DNA of 64,000 nt from NCBI GenBank assembly GCA_002215645.1, contig NGFI01000014.1:186001-250000 (forward strand), given 5' to 3'. A model generated the notes under the pieces. That model had not been told where the DNA came from and ran no database searches. It saw only the letters and a list, made by a program, of their open reading frames with translations. Each line of letters opens with the position of its first letter. The stretch's first letter is position 1. The DNA comes from Gemmatimonadetes bacterium 2013_60CM_65_52 (GTDB lineage: Bacteria > Gemmatimonadota > Gemmatimonadetes > Gemmatimonadales > Gemmatimonadaceae). Made by a program: the position numbers and the translations under genes. Below, in pieces: positions 29,026-37,842 of this stretch.

Positions 29026-32000
29026 TCAGGTCAGCACCGCACCGGCCGCGCTGGCCCGGCGCACTTCGTCCAACGTCATCGACTGCACTCGCTTCACGAC
29101 ACCCGCAATCTTCTCGAGCCGACCGGATACCGTCTCGCGCGCCGCGAGCGCACCGGCCAGCCCTTCCACCGTCGGATTCGCGAACACCAGCCGCACGGGC
29201 ACCTCCACGCGCAGCGTGTCGCGCACGCGCGAGGCGAGCTGGGTCGCCAGAAGCGAGTTTCCCCCGAGCGCCAGGAAGTCATCGGTGATGCCGACATCCG
29301 GGATCTCGAGCAGATCACCGAGCAATTTCGCCAGTACCCACTGTGTCGCCGTACGCGGTGGAATCTGCTCCCGGTGCGTCGCTCGCGCTGCATGGAGCTC
29401 TTCCGACACGCGGGGTGTCCTGAGCGTCGCTCGCGCCTCGTCCACTGCGCGCTCCTCATCCGCCACGATCGCCGTCAGGGCTGCCATGAGTCCGTGCGCC
29501 GCACTTTCCGCCTGCTGCGTCGTGACGTGTCCCGCATCCCGACCGACGCGAAAGGTGAGCGCATCGGTGCCGCCGACCACGAGCGACAGCGGATACGCCG
29601 TATGCGTCGCCGCCGGAACGGGCTCGACGCGCACGGCGTCGCCCAGCCACGACGCGTTGTCGGCGTCCGCGGCACCGTGCTGGAAGACGAGAATGCTGTC
29701 GAACAGGCGCAGCCGCCACGGCACGCCGCTCCACGCCTGCACGCTCTCCGGTGGCGAGTGAGCGTACTGCGAAACATCCACCTGGCGTCGCTGCACGTCC
29801 CGCAACCAGTCCCGTACCGTCGGGGCGCCGGCCAGCGAAACGCGCAGGGGGAGGTTATTGATCGTTACGCCGATCATGCGGTCCACGCCAGGGATTTCGG
29901 CTGGACGACCGGCCACCGCGAGCCCGAACACGACGTCCTCCGTGCCGAGTTGCCGTGCAAGCCACAATGCCCATGCGCCCGCGATGACCGTGTTGAGCGA
30001 GAGGCCGGACCGCGACGCGAACGCCTGGAGCTCCGCCGTCCGCTCCGTGCTGAGCCGCACGAGCACATCACCCGTTTCGTCGTGCTCAACGGAGAGCCCG
30101 TCCACCGATTCGCAGTCCGTCCCGATCCGCGACGCGAGCGCGGGAGCCGCCACATAGCCACCGAACGTGTCCCGCCAGAACGCTTCGGCGACATGCTCGT
30201 CCTGCCGCGCGAGCCACGCGACATAGTCGCGGAATGGGACCACCCTTGTCGCGTCACCGCTCGTCGCGGTGGAGCCGCGAACACGGGAGACATAGACGTC
30301 CCGCACCTCGCGAAGCACGAGGGGCAGAGAGAAGCGGTCGAGCAACAGGTGATGCTGCGACCACACGACGTCCCACCGATCGTCGGCGAGCCGCACGACG
30401 TGCAGCCGCATCAGCGGAGCCTGCCCAAAGTCGAATCCTCGCGCGCGATCTTCGTCCAGCAGCACGAGCATGCGCGCCGCCTGGTCCTCGGCATTCAGGC
30501 TTCGCCAATCGTGCTCCGCGATCGGCAGCTCCACGGCGCGGTGGACGATCTGCAGCGGTGCCGACAGTCCATCGCCGGTGAACGACGTGCGGAGAACGGG
30601 ATGGCGGCGAACCACCGCTTCCCAGGCAGCGCGCAGGGCCGCGACGTCGAGCGCGCCCGTCATGCGATACCGCCACTGCTCGAATCCCGGATCGTTTGCC
30701 GGATCCGGAAAACCGTGAAACAGTCGCTGAATAGGCGCGAGAGGGTAGACGTCCTCCACGTCACGCACGCTGCCGATCACCCGATCGACATCCGCCTGCG
30801 AGAGATGCGCGAGCGGGAAGTCGGACGGCGTGTACCCGAACGCAGAGCCCGAAACGCAGTGCGCGATGATCTCCCGCAGCGCCGCGGTGTAGGTGCCCGC
30901 CGCGCGAGTGATCGTCACGTCGTCGTAGCGCTGGTGCGAGAACGACCACTCGAGCTCGAGCCGCCCGTCGCGCACCATCGCGTTGATCTCGATGGGATGC
31001 CGGCGACGCGCACGCGGACCCTGCCACGCTCCCGACGCCTCGCGTGCGAAGGACAGGAGGCGAGATCCCGCCAACAACTGATCCATCTGGCCGAGATAGT
31101 TGAACGCGATCTCGGGCGTGCTCTGCTCGCGAAGAGAGGAGAGGCCGGTGATTTCCCGCAGGGCGCCGTATCCCACGCCGCGCCGCGGCACGGCGCGAAG
31201 ACGCTCCTTCACCTCGCGCAACGAACGCCCGACGTCGCCACGGCTGGCGGGAATGGCGACGGGAAACATCGCGGTGAACCACCCCACGGCCGACGACACG
31301 TCGAGTCCCGGAAAGAGGTCCTCGCGGCCGTGACTCTCGAGATCGATCAGCAGCTCGCCATCGCCGGCCCACCCCGACATCGCCCGGGCCAGTGCGGCCA
31401 GCAGAACATCGTTGATCTGCGTGCGATACGCGGCCGGCACGCGCTGGAGCAGATCGTCAGTCTCCGCCTGGCTCAGCGACACGCTCACCGTGTTGGCGTT
31501 CTCCACGATGTCCCGCTCCGCCACCACCGTGCGATCGCGTGGCAGGACGATCGACGTCGTGCGCCCCACCTTTTCCCAATAGGACAGCTCGCGCGCGAGC
31601 GCATCGCTGCCGGCATACGCCGCCATGCGAGCCGCCCACTGTGCGAACGACGTCGGCCGTCCGCCGGACGCCGACGATTCGCCGGCGAGCCACGAGTCCA
31701 GCTCTCGCAGCATCACGCCCCACGACACGCCGTCCACCGCAAGGTGGTGTACGACGACGAACAGCCGCCCCGTGCGCGCCGCACCCAGATCGAAATGCAC
31801 CACGCGCATGGTCGGGCCGTGCTCGATGTCGAGCGACGCATGCGCAGCGCGACACTCACGCTGGATCTCGGCGGACAGTCCGGCATCTGCAACGTTGCTC
31901 AGGTCCACACGGGCCACGGCGGCACGCGCGCCGTCCGCGATGAGCTGCCGCCATCCTCCGGCGGTGCGCGTGAAGCGCAATCGCAGCGCCTCGTGTCGGG

Positions 32001-35000
32001 ACACGAGCGCGTCCACGGCGGATTCCACCGTCACCGTGTCGATCCCTGCCGGAACGGTAAGAAGGAAGGCCTGATTCCAGTGATGCAGCTCTTCCGTCTC
32101 TCCGTCGAAGAACCAGCGTTGCACGGGAGTCAGTGGCACGTTGGCCGGATCCACGACGACGTCGTCCGCCGGCTCGTCGGCCACCATGAGTGCCGGCAAT
32201 GCCGCGGCCAACGCTGCGATCGTTGGATGTGCGTACACGTCGCGCGGCGAGAAGCGCAGACCCGCTTCTCTCGAGCGCGCGATGACGCTGATCATCAGGA
32301 TGGAATCACCGCCGAGCGTGAAGAAGTCGTCCTCGACGCCGACGCGGCCCGTGCGAAGTACACCTCGCCAGATGTCACACAGCGTGCGTTCCAGCGGCGT
32401 CCGCGGCGCCACCATCGGCCGATCGCGCAGCAGACTGGCCGCGTCGGGAACGGGTAGCCGCGAACGATCCACCTTGCCGCTGCTGGTGAGCGGCAGCCGC
32501 TCCATGACCACGAACGCGGAAGGGATCATGTACGGGGGAAGCTGCGCCGCAATCAGGTCACGCACCTCGAGCAACGCGGCTCCGTCGAGCGACGCCCGCG
32601 GCGCGGCGACGACATACGCCACGAGCCGCTTGTCACCCGGCGTGTCCTCGCGGCCGATCACCGTGCATTCGCGCACACGGCCGGTGGACAGCAACGCCGC
32701 CTCGACTTCGCCCGGCTCGATGCGGAAGCCGCGGATCTTGAGTTGATGATCGACGCGGCCCAGGAACTCGACATTGCCGTCCGCTCTCCATCGCGCGATG
32801 TCGCCGGTGTCGTACATTCGCGCGCCCTCGTCGGCGGCGAACGGATCACGCGCGAAGCGTTCGGCGGTCAGCTCCGGACGATTCAGGTAGCCAGAGCCGA
32901 CGCACACGCCGCCCACCCAGAGGCGGCCCGGCGCTCCAATCGGTACCGGTGCGCCGTGCGCATCCAGCACGTAGACGCGCACGTTCTCGATTGGCCGCCC
33001 AATCGTGGGCGGAAGCCTGTCGTCCGGATCGCACAGCGCGGCGGTGGCACATACGGTCGTCTCCGTCGGACCATAGCCGTTCGCGAGCTGCCGGCCGCGA
33101 CCCCACCGCTCGATGATGTCGGCGCCGATTGCCTCTCCGGCGGAAAGCACCCCGCGCACACCCGGCATCGTCGCGGGATCCAGCACGCGCAGCAGCGTGG
33201 GCGGCAGCGTCACGAATGTGATGGCCTCCGCCGTGATCCGCGACGCCAGCTCGTGCGGCGACTTCAATACGTCCGACGGCATCATGTGCAGCGTGCCGCC
33301 CAGACAGATGGACTGAAGCACCTCCGATACCGAAGCGTCGAAGGAGGGCGACGCGAACTGCAACACGCGCGAGTGCTCGTCGAGGTCGAGCAGCGACACG
33401 TATGCCCGGGCAAGATTGCACGCACCGCGATGGTGCAACAGCGCTCCTTTCGGCTTGCCCGTGGAGCCGGACGTGTAGATCACGTATGCGAGGTCGCGCG
33501 GATCCACGGCCGCAAAGGCCCCGTCCGTCGAGGCGGTGTCGTCCTCCGCATCGACGAGCACCGTCACCGGCGCGGACGGTGCATGCGAGGCGAGCGCCTG
33601 CTCCGTCACCAGCATGTGCGCGCCCGAATCCGACACCATGTGCGCCATGCGCGCAGTCGGATGCTCCGGGTCGAGCGGCAGGAACGCGGCTCCCGCCTTG
33701 AGAATGGCGAGCATCGCCAACGGATAATTCTCCGTTCGGGAGACGCACATCGCCGCGATCATGCCGGGCATGAGCCCGTGCGCGCGCAAGCGCGTCGCCA
33801 GCCGGGATGCGCGCGCGTCCGCCTCGGCGTACGTCAGCCGCACGCGTCCCGCGCGGATCGCCTCGGCGTTCGGCCGCGCGCGCGCGTGAGCCTCGAACAT
33901 TCCGTGAATCGTCTCGGCCTCACGCGGCGCGAACGTCGCATTCCACTCGTGCAACACGAGATTGCGCTCGGCGGCCGGCAGCAGGGGAAGGTCCGCGACG
34001 CGCGCGTCCGGCATCGTCGCCATGCCCTCGAGCAGTGTCACGAGCTGGGCGACAAGACGAGTCGCCGTTGCGTCATCGATCCGCGCGCGGTCGTGATCGA
34101 GCTTCAGCGTCAGCGCCGCACCGCCGTAGGCGCCGAGTGTGAGCGGTACGTTGGGTTGCTCGAAGACCGTGACGCGCCGGTTCGCCCACGAACCTCCCGA
34201 GGCACGCAGGACATCCTCGAGCAACACGTTCTCGTACACGAGCAGCGTGTCGAAGAGTGCGCGGCCCGGCGGCAGCTCGCTCCATCCCTGTACCGCCGCC
34301 AACGGCGTGTGCTCGAGATCGCGCAGTCCGCGCCATGTCGCCCGGATGGCGCCGAGGTATTCCGCCAGCGTCGCGTCGGGATTCACCGCGACTCGCATCG
34401 GCACCGTGTTGATGAGCAAACCGACCATGTCGTCTGCGCCGTCGACCGAGCGCCGGCACGCACGCGTGGCGCCGAAGACGACGTCCGTCTCACCCGAGTG
34501 GCGCGACAACAGGAGCGCCCAGGCACCCTGCACCACGGTGTTCAGCGTCAGGCCGTGCCCGGCTGCCCACGTCGCCAACACACGCGTGGCCTCAGTCCCG
34601 AGTCGTTGCTCGATTTGTCCGTCGCGGTGCTCGCCCTCCGCGAGCGGCGTGGGAAGCGCCATCGGCAGCGGTGTCGGCGCGGCGAAACCGCGGAGCCGCT
34701 CTCGCCACGGTTGCTCGCTCGACGCAAGGTCGCGTGCGCGCACCCACGCCACGTGCGACGCGAACGTCGGCGGCTCCGCCGTTTGCACCGTCAGCGAGTC
34801 GTACTCGGCGAAGATCTCCTTCAGGATGATCGTGAACGATCGTCCGTCGAGGATGATGTGGTGGAACGTCCAGATCAGGCGGTAGTCGTCGTCCGCGAGG
34901 CGGACGAGGGTGACGCGCTGGAGCGGTGCAGTGCCCAGATCGAAGCCGCGCGTGCGATCACCGGCAAGCAGTGCGTGGAGGCGGCCCTCGTGTGTATCGC

Positions 35001-35283
35001 GCGCCGTGGCGCGCCAGTCCAGCTCCGTCCACGGCAGCTTCACCCGCTCGCGCACCACCTGCTCGGGCTCGGCGCGCTGTTCCCAGACGAACGCCGTGCG
35101 CAGCGCCGCATGCCGGCAGGTCGCATGCTCCCAGGCCGCCTCGAGGAGGCCGGTATCCACGGCCTCGGGCAGAGAGAACACGAGCTGCTCGACGTCCACG
35201 CCGCCCGCCGGCTCCAGCAGGTGATGAAACAACATCCCCTGCTGGAGCGGCGTCAGTCCGTATGTCGCCGCCGGGGCCGCCAC
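29026..35283 (-). CDS. NRPS C-A(aromatic)-T-E-C-T, last module lacks an A domain
   Basis: The protein has about 2085 residues. The first condensation domain has HHIILDG near 142. The adenylation domain has YTSGSTG near 606 and code D-A-S-T-L-A-G-V-C-K, of the Tyr/Phe-like group. Carrier 1 is LGGDSIL (near 990), the form typical before epimerases. The epimerization domain shows VPLTPVQRWFF, HHLAVDGVSW (near 1182) and NYLGQ (near 1394). A second condensation domain (HHLLLDR near 1646, Gly replaced by Arg) and carrier 2 (LGGNSLL near 2006) follow directly, with no adenylation domain between them. The aromatic residue should therefore become D, and carrier 2 must be loaded in trans or skipped. 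The start is uncertain: the GTG at 35283, 17 bases after the dioxygenase stop, is used because the fold begins there. A CTG overlapping the stop and an in-frame ATG at 35430 inside the dioxygenase gene are alternatives. Confidence 0.88.
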   Translation of the reverse strand: MAAPAATYGLTPLQQGMLFHHLLEPAGGVDVEQLVFSLPEAVDTGLLEAAWEHATCRHAALRTAFVWEQRAEPEQVVRERVKLPWTELDWRATARDTHEGRLHALLAGDRTRGFDLGTAPLQRVTLVRLADDDYRLIWTFHHIILDGRSFTIILKEIFAEYDSLTVQTAEPPTFASHVAWVRARDLASSEQPWRERLRGFAAPTPLPMALPTPLAEGEHRDGQIEQRLGTEATRVLATWAAGHGLTLNTVVQGAWALLLSRHSGETDVVFGATRACRRSVDGADDMVGLLINTVPMRVAVNPDATLAEYLGAIRATWRGLRDLEHTPLAAVQGWSELPPGRALFDTLLVYENVLLEDVLRASGGSWANRRVTVFEQPNVPLTLGAYGGAALTLKLDHDRARIDDATATRLVAQLVTLLEGMATMPDARVADLPLLPAAERNLVLHEWNATFAPREAETIHGMFEAHARARPNAEAIRAGRVRLTYAEADARASRLATRLRAHGLMPGMIAAMCVSRTENYPLAMLAILKAGAAFLPLDPEHPTARMAHMVSDSGAHMLVTEQALASHAPSAPVTVLVDAEDDTASTDGAFAAVDPRDLAYVIYTSGSTGKPKGALLHHRGACNLARAYVSLLDLDEHSRVLQFASPSFDASVSEVLQSICLGGTLHMMPSDVLKSPHELASRITAEAITFVTLPPTLLRVLDPATMPGVRGVLSAGEAIGADIIERWGRGRQLANGYGPTETTVCATAALCDPDDRLPPTIGRPIENVRVYVLDAHGAPVPIGAPGRLWVGGVCVGSGYLNRPELTAERFARDPFAADEGARMYDTGDIARWRADGNVEFLGRVDHQLKIRGFRIEPGEVEAALLSTGRVRECTVIGREDTPGDKRLVAYVVAAPRASLDGAALLEVRDLIAAQLPPYMIPSAFVVMERLPLTSSGKVDRSRLPVPDAASLLRDRPMVAPRTPLERTLCDIWRGVLRTGRVGVEDDFFTLGGDSILMISVIARSREAGLRFSPRDVYAHPTIAALAAALPALMVADEPADDVVVDPANVPLTPVQRWFFDGETEELHHWNQAFLLTVPAGIDTVTVESAVDALVSRHEALRLRFTRTAGGWRQLIADGARAAVARVDLSNVADAGLSAEIQRECRAAHASLDIEHGPTMRVVHFDLGAARTGRLFVVVHHLAVDGVSWGVMLRELDSWLAGESSASGGRPTSFAQWAARMAAYAGSDALARELSYWEKVGRTTSIVLPRDRTVVAERDIVENANTVSVSLSQAETDDLLQRVPAAYRTQINDVLLAALARAMSGWAGDGELLIDLESHGREDLFPGLDVSSAVGWFTAMFPVAIPASRGDVGRSLREVKERLRAVPRRGVGYGALREITGLSSLREQSTPEIAFNYLGQMDQLLAGSRLLSFAREASGAWQGPRARRRHPIEINAMVRDGRLELEWSFSHQRYDDVTITRAAGTYTAALREIIAHCVSGSAFGYTPSDFPLAHLSQADVDRVIGSVRDVEDVYPLAPIQRLFHGFPDPANDPGFEQWRYRMTGALDVAALRAAWEAVVRRHPVLRTSFTGDGLSAPLQIVHRAVELPIAEHDWRSLNAEDQAARMLVLLDEDRARGFDFGQAPLMRLHVVRLADDRWDVVWSQHHLLLDRFSLPLVLREVRDVYVSRVRGSTATSGDATRVVPFRDYVAWLARQDEHVAEAFWRDTFGGYVAAPALASRIGTDCESVDGLSVEHDETGDVLVRLSTERTAELQAFASRSGLSLNTVIAGAWALWLARQLGTEDVVFGLAVAGRPAEIPGVDRMIGVTINNLPLRVSLAGAPTVRDWLRDVQRRQVDVSQYAHSPPESVQAWSGVPWRLRLFDSILVFQHGAADADNASWLGDAVRVEPVPAATHTAYPLSLVVGGTDALTFRVGRDAGHVTTQQAESAAHGLMAALTAIVADEERAVDEARATLRTPRVSEELHAARATHREQIPPRTATQWVLAKLLGDLLEIPDVGITDDFLALGGNSLLATQLASRVRDTLRVEVPVRLVFANPTVEGLAGALAARETVSGRLEKIAGVVKRVQSMTLDEVRRASAAGAVLT

Positions 35284-35300
35284 GTTGGAAAAGGCGCCGA

Positions 35301-36326
35301 TCAGGCGGGGAGGTCGGCCGCGTTGATCATGTTGCCCATGGCCACCACGATGTGCCGCGCACCCTCGAACGTGTCGCGCGCATGCGTGACGAGCATGTTG
35401 TCCAGCATGATCATGTCGCCCTTCTGCCACTTGAACCGCACGGCGACCTTCTCGAACGTCTCGCCGAGATGCTGCATCGTCTCGTCGGGAATCGGCGAGC
35501 CGTCTCCGTAGTAGACGTTACGCGGGAGATCCTGTTCGTCGAACAACGCGCGCAGGCCTTCGCGCGTGTCTTCGTCCACGCAATAGATGTGGTGGATCTG
35601 CACCTGGTTGAAGAACATCTCCTGCTTCGTCTTCGGGTGCTTCACGATCCCCTTCGTCCGGTTGATGACGCGAAGTCCACCGTCCGCCTTCCACTCGAAG
35701 TCGCTGCCCGCGTCGCGGCACATCTGCTCCACCTTCGACTTGTCGGTGGTGTGGAAGAACTCCTCCCACGACGGATCCACGCCCTTGGAGAAGTTGCGCA
35801 CGTACATGAGACCCTTCTCGCGGAACTGCTTCACGACCTCGGGAGCGATGTGCGCCAGCACGCCGCGCGTGTCGAACACCGGCGTGCAGCCACCCGCCTT
35901 CGCGGGGGTGACGCAGTGGAAGCTGATGCGATTCGGAAACGACGGCAGGTGCGAGCTCTCGTTGTGGTAGAGGATCATCTGGTCCGCCGGATATGGCGTG
36001 GACTCGTAGATCTTCTCGCCGGCCGCGTTCTTGGGCAGGTCGCCGTAGTCGCCGAACAGCTCACCGTAAATCGCCTTGGCCGCACGCTCGAAGTCGGCGG
36101 GGCTCGGTAGGTTGAAGTTGCGGAACAGCACTCCACCGTGCACGAGGAGCTGCGCCTCGATCCACTCGCGATTCTCCGCGTTCCATTTCGCGAGCTCGAG
36201 TCCCTCGACCGTGGGTTCGAGCACGAGCGGAAGGTGCGCGCCCTCCGCAAAAGTGTACGCGCGCACGCCGGACGGAGCCGGCGTAGCCGACGGCGAGAGC
36301 ATGGGCTCGTTCGTGGCCGTAGTCAT
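35301..36326 (-). CDS. TauD/clavaminate synthase-type Fe(II)/2-oxoglutarate dioxygenase (probable beta-hydroxylase)
   Basis: The protein has 341 residues, a normal size for this family. The iron ligands are visible as H121-x-E123 in YHNESSH and the distal H315 in VTHARD, with the 2-oxoglutarate-binding Arg at about 324 (GAR). An H-x-E rather than H-x-D triad is found in clavaminate synthase, AsnO and VioC. NRPS-associated members such as SyrP and AsnO hydroxylate Asp or Asn at the beta carbon. The gene is first in the minus-strand operon and sits 17 bases before an NRPS gene, in a line with four Asp-type adenylation domains. Beta-hydroxylation of carrier-bound Asp is therefore the leading inference. 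Aromatic or Ser hydroxylation is possible. No signal peptide is seen, so it acts in the cytoplasm. Confidence 0.9.
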   Translation of the reverse strand: MTTATNEPMLSPSATPAPSGVRAYTFAEGAHLPLVLEPTVEGLELAKWNAENREWIEAQLLVHGGVLFRNFNLPSPADFERAAKAIYGELFGDYGDLPKNAAGEKIYESTPYPADQMILYHNESSHLPSFPNRISFHCVTPAKAGGCTPVFDTRGVLAHIAPEVVKQFREKGLMYVRNFSKGVDPSWEEFFHTTDKSKVEQMCRDAGSDFEWKADGGLRVINRTKGIVKHPKTKQEMFFNQVQIHHIYCVDEDTREGLRALFDEQDLPRNVYYGDGSPIPDETMQHLGETFEKVAVRFKWQKGDMIMLDNMLVTHARDTFEGARHIVVAMGNMINAADLPA

Positions 36327-36642
36327 GGTCGAATACCTGGACGAGTGGGGAGGAATTGTCTGGCGAACCGCGTAACCGCCGGACCGCAGCGTGCGGTGCT
36401 GGTATGGTTGGACGGTCGCGCGATGGGGGCGAAACAGCCGGAAACTCGTGGCTGGAAGGGCGCGGGGACTCCGCTACAATAATGACGCACGTGAGCCGGC
36501 CCTGTCACGGTCGGGAATCGGTGCGGTTGCGCCGTCCAAATGCCGTTTCTATCATAGGTTGACTCACCGGCAATTTACATCGCGCTGAGCTCGTCGCGCG
36601 GGTCGCCGTGTGTGCCGCCCCCTCACCGTCTTCCGGCACGAG
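36327..36642. promoter_or_regulatory. Divergent intergenic region between the two NRPS operons
   Basis: About 316 bases separate the dioxygenase gene and the glycosyltransferase gene, which are transcribed away from each other, so both operon promoters should lie here. It is more AT-rich near 36540-36585 than the flanks. Candidate -10 boxes are TACAAT at 36475-36480 (plus strand) and TATGAT at 36556-36551 (minus strand). Neither has a good -35 box at 17 bases, and both would leave leaders of 150-220 bases. A TTGACT at 36559 has no partner -10. No convincing operator palindrome or riboswitch was seen. An upstream GTG at 36610 for the glycosyltransferase is possible. Confidence 0.45.
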
Positions 36643-37842
36643 ATGAACGTCCTGCTTGTCGTCCCGTGGGACAACCTCGGCGGCGTGTGCGGCGTGGTGA
36701 ATCATGTCGCTCTCCATCTGCGCGAACGCGGACATGGCGCCTTTCTCATGCTGCCCGGCGAGTCCGACACGCCGCAGTGGGGCGAGAGCCGATTGGGGTT
36801 GCCGGCCGTGCGTCTCAATCTGCGCCCGATTCACGTTCCCGGAGCTGGCCTGCGCGGACCCGCGGCGTTCGTCGCATACGCGCCGCTCAAGCAGTGGCGG
36901 CTTCGCAAGCTGTTTCGAGAGTTGGAGATCGATGTCGTCAACGTGCATTTCCCGCACGCCGCGTCCCTCCACTTTGCGATTGCGCGACATGTGGGGGGTC
37001 CGCGCCTGGTGATGTCAGTCCATGGTGCCGACCTTCTCCCCTATAATATAGCGCCATCAAAGCGCCATCATAGCGTCAATTTAGCGCTATCTGCGGCCGA
37101 TGCCCTCGCTTCTCCATCAAGGTCGTTTCTCGACGTCGCCGCCACGACATGGCCCATCCTGACCCGCCGCCCTACCTATGTAATACCCAACGGCGTGGAT
37201 CCGGACGAGCTCGGATATGACCCGGAGGCACCATGGGGCGAGACGCAACCTCCATATGTTCTCGCCGTGGCAACGCTCGTTGCCTATAAAGGAGTGGACA
37301 TCCTCATTCGCGCATTCGCGTTGGTGGCCGACGCGCATCCAGCCCTCCGCCTCCGGCTCGTCAGCGACGGTCCCGATCGAGTCGCCCTCGAAGCGCTCGC
37401 CAGCGAGCTCGGCATTCGTGGCCGCGTGGACTTCCTTCGCACACTCGAGCGACATGAAGTGGCCCGCGAGCTTCGTGGGGCGACGCTTTTCGTCCTTCCC
37501 TCACGGTCGAGCTCGGAATCGTTCGGCATCGCGGCCGCCGAAGCCATGGCCGTGGACCGAGCCGTGATTGGCTCCGCGGTCGGCGCGCTGCCGGAAATGA
37601 TCGAGCACGACCGCACGGGACTTCTCGTCCCACCGGGCAATCACGAAGCGCTCGCCGTCGCGATGCGTCTGGCGCTGTCTGATCGTCAGTTACGTGAGCG
37701 GCTCGGCCGCGCCGCCGGCATCCGGGTGCGCCGCGATTATCGCTGGAGCCGAACGGGCGCCGAGTATGAATCGCTGCTGCTTCGCGTCGCGCGCGGTGAC
37801 GCCGCTCCTCCATCCTCCTCTGCACCTTCACAGTCCACGTGA
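36643..37842 (+). CDS. GT4-family glycosyltransferase
   Basis: The protein has 399 residues from the ATG at 36643. A GTG at 36610 would add 11 residues that do not belong to the fold. The GT-B architecture is visible: an N-terminal half with GGVCGVVNH near residue 12 and SVHGADLLPY near 125, then a C-terminal nucleotide-sugar domain with YVIPNGVD, VATLVAYKGVDILI and the E-x7-E motif in SESFGIAAAEAMA. Such retaining enzymes transfer a sugar from a nucleotide donor to sugars, lipids or peptides. It heads an operon with an exporter and an NRPS, ending in a GTGA overlap with the permease gene. Glycosylation of the NRPS product or of an export-linked glycan is therefore inferred. A short AT-rich 11-base repeat lies inside the coding sequence near 37050. 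Confidence 0.88.
   Translation: MNVLLVVPWDNLGGVCGVVNHVALHLRERGHGAFLMLPGESDTPQWGESRLGLPAVRLNLRPIHVPGAGLRGPAAFVAYAPLKQWRLRKLFRELEIDVVNVHFPHAASLHFAIARHVGGPRLVMSVHGADLLPYNIAPSKRHHSVNLALSAADALASPSRSFLDVAATTWPILTRRPTYVIPNGVDPDELGYDPEAPWGETQPPYVLAVATLVAYKGVDILIRAFALVADAHPALRLRLVSDGPDRVALEALASELGIRGRVDFLRTLERHEVARELRGATLFVLPSRSSSESFGIAAAEAMAVDRAVIGSAVGALPEMIEHDRTGLLVPPGNHEALAVAMRLALSDRQLRERLGRAAGIRVRRDYRWSRTGAEYESLLLRVARGDAAPPSSSAPSQST
37050..37093 (+). repeat. Four-copy 11-base repeat inside the glycosyltransferase gene
   Basis: The unit AGCGCCATCA occurs perfectly at 37050 and 37061, and degenerate copies start at 37072 (AGCGTCAATT) and 37083 (AGCGCTATCT). The spacing is exactly 11 bases throughout. 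Because 11 is not a multiple of three, the encoded peptide is not repetitive. A perfect TATAAT at 37042-37047 lies just upstream, without a recognisable -35 box. The tract is much more AT-rich than the rest of the gene. It may be a slippage product or a helically phased protein-binding site; nothing else shows which. Confidence 0.6.

Noticed and set aside
35284-35430. Upstream extension of the C-A-T-E-C-T protein into the dioxygenase gene
   Set aside because: The 49 extra residues are His/Arg-rich, encoded by the dioxygenase gene in another frame, and precede the normal start of the C domain.
36327-36642. Clear promoter assignment for the two divergent operons
   Set aside because: Several -10-like boxes exist but none has a good -35 partner, so no single site is called.
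37042-37047. TATAAT as a functional promoter inside the glycosyltransferase gene
   Set aside because: No acceptable -35 box 16-18 bases upstream; kept only as part of the repeat observation.
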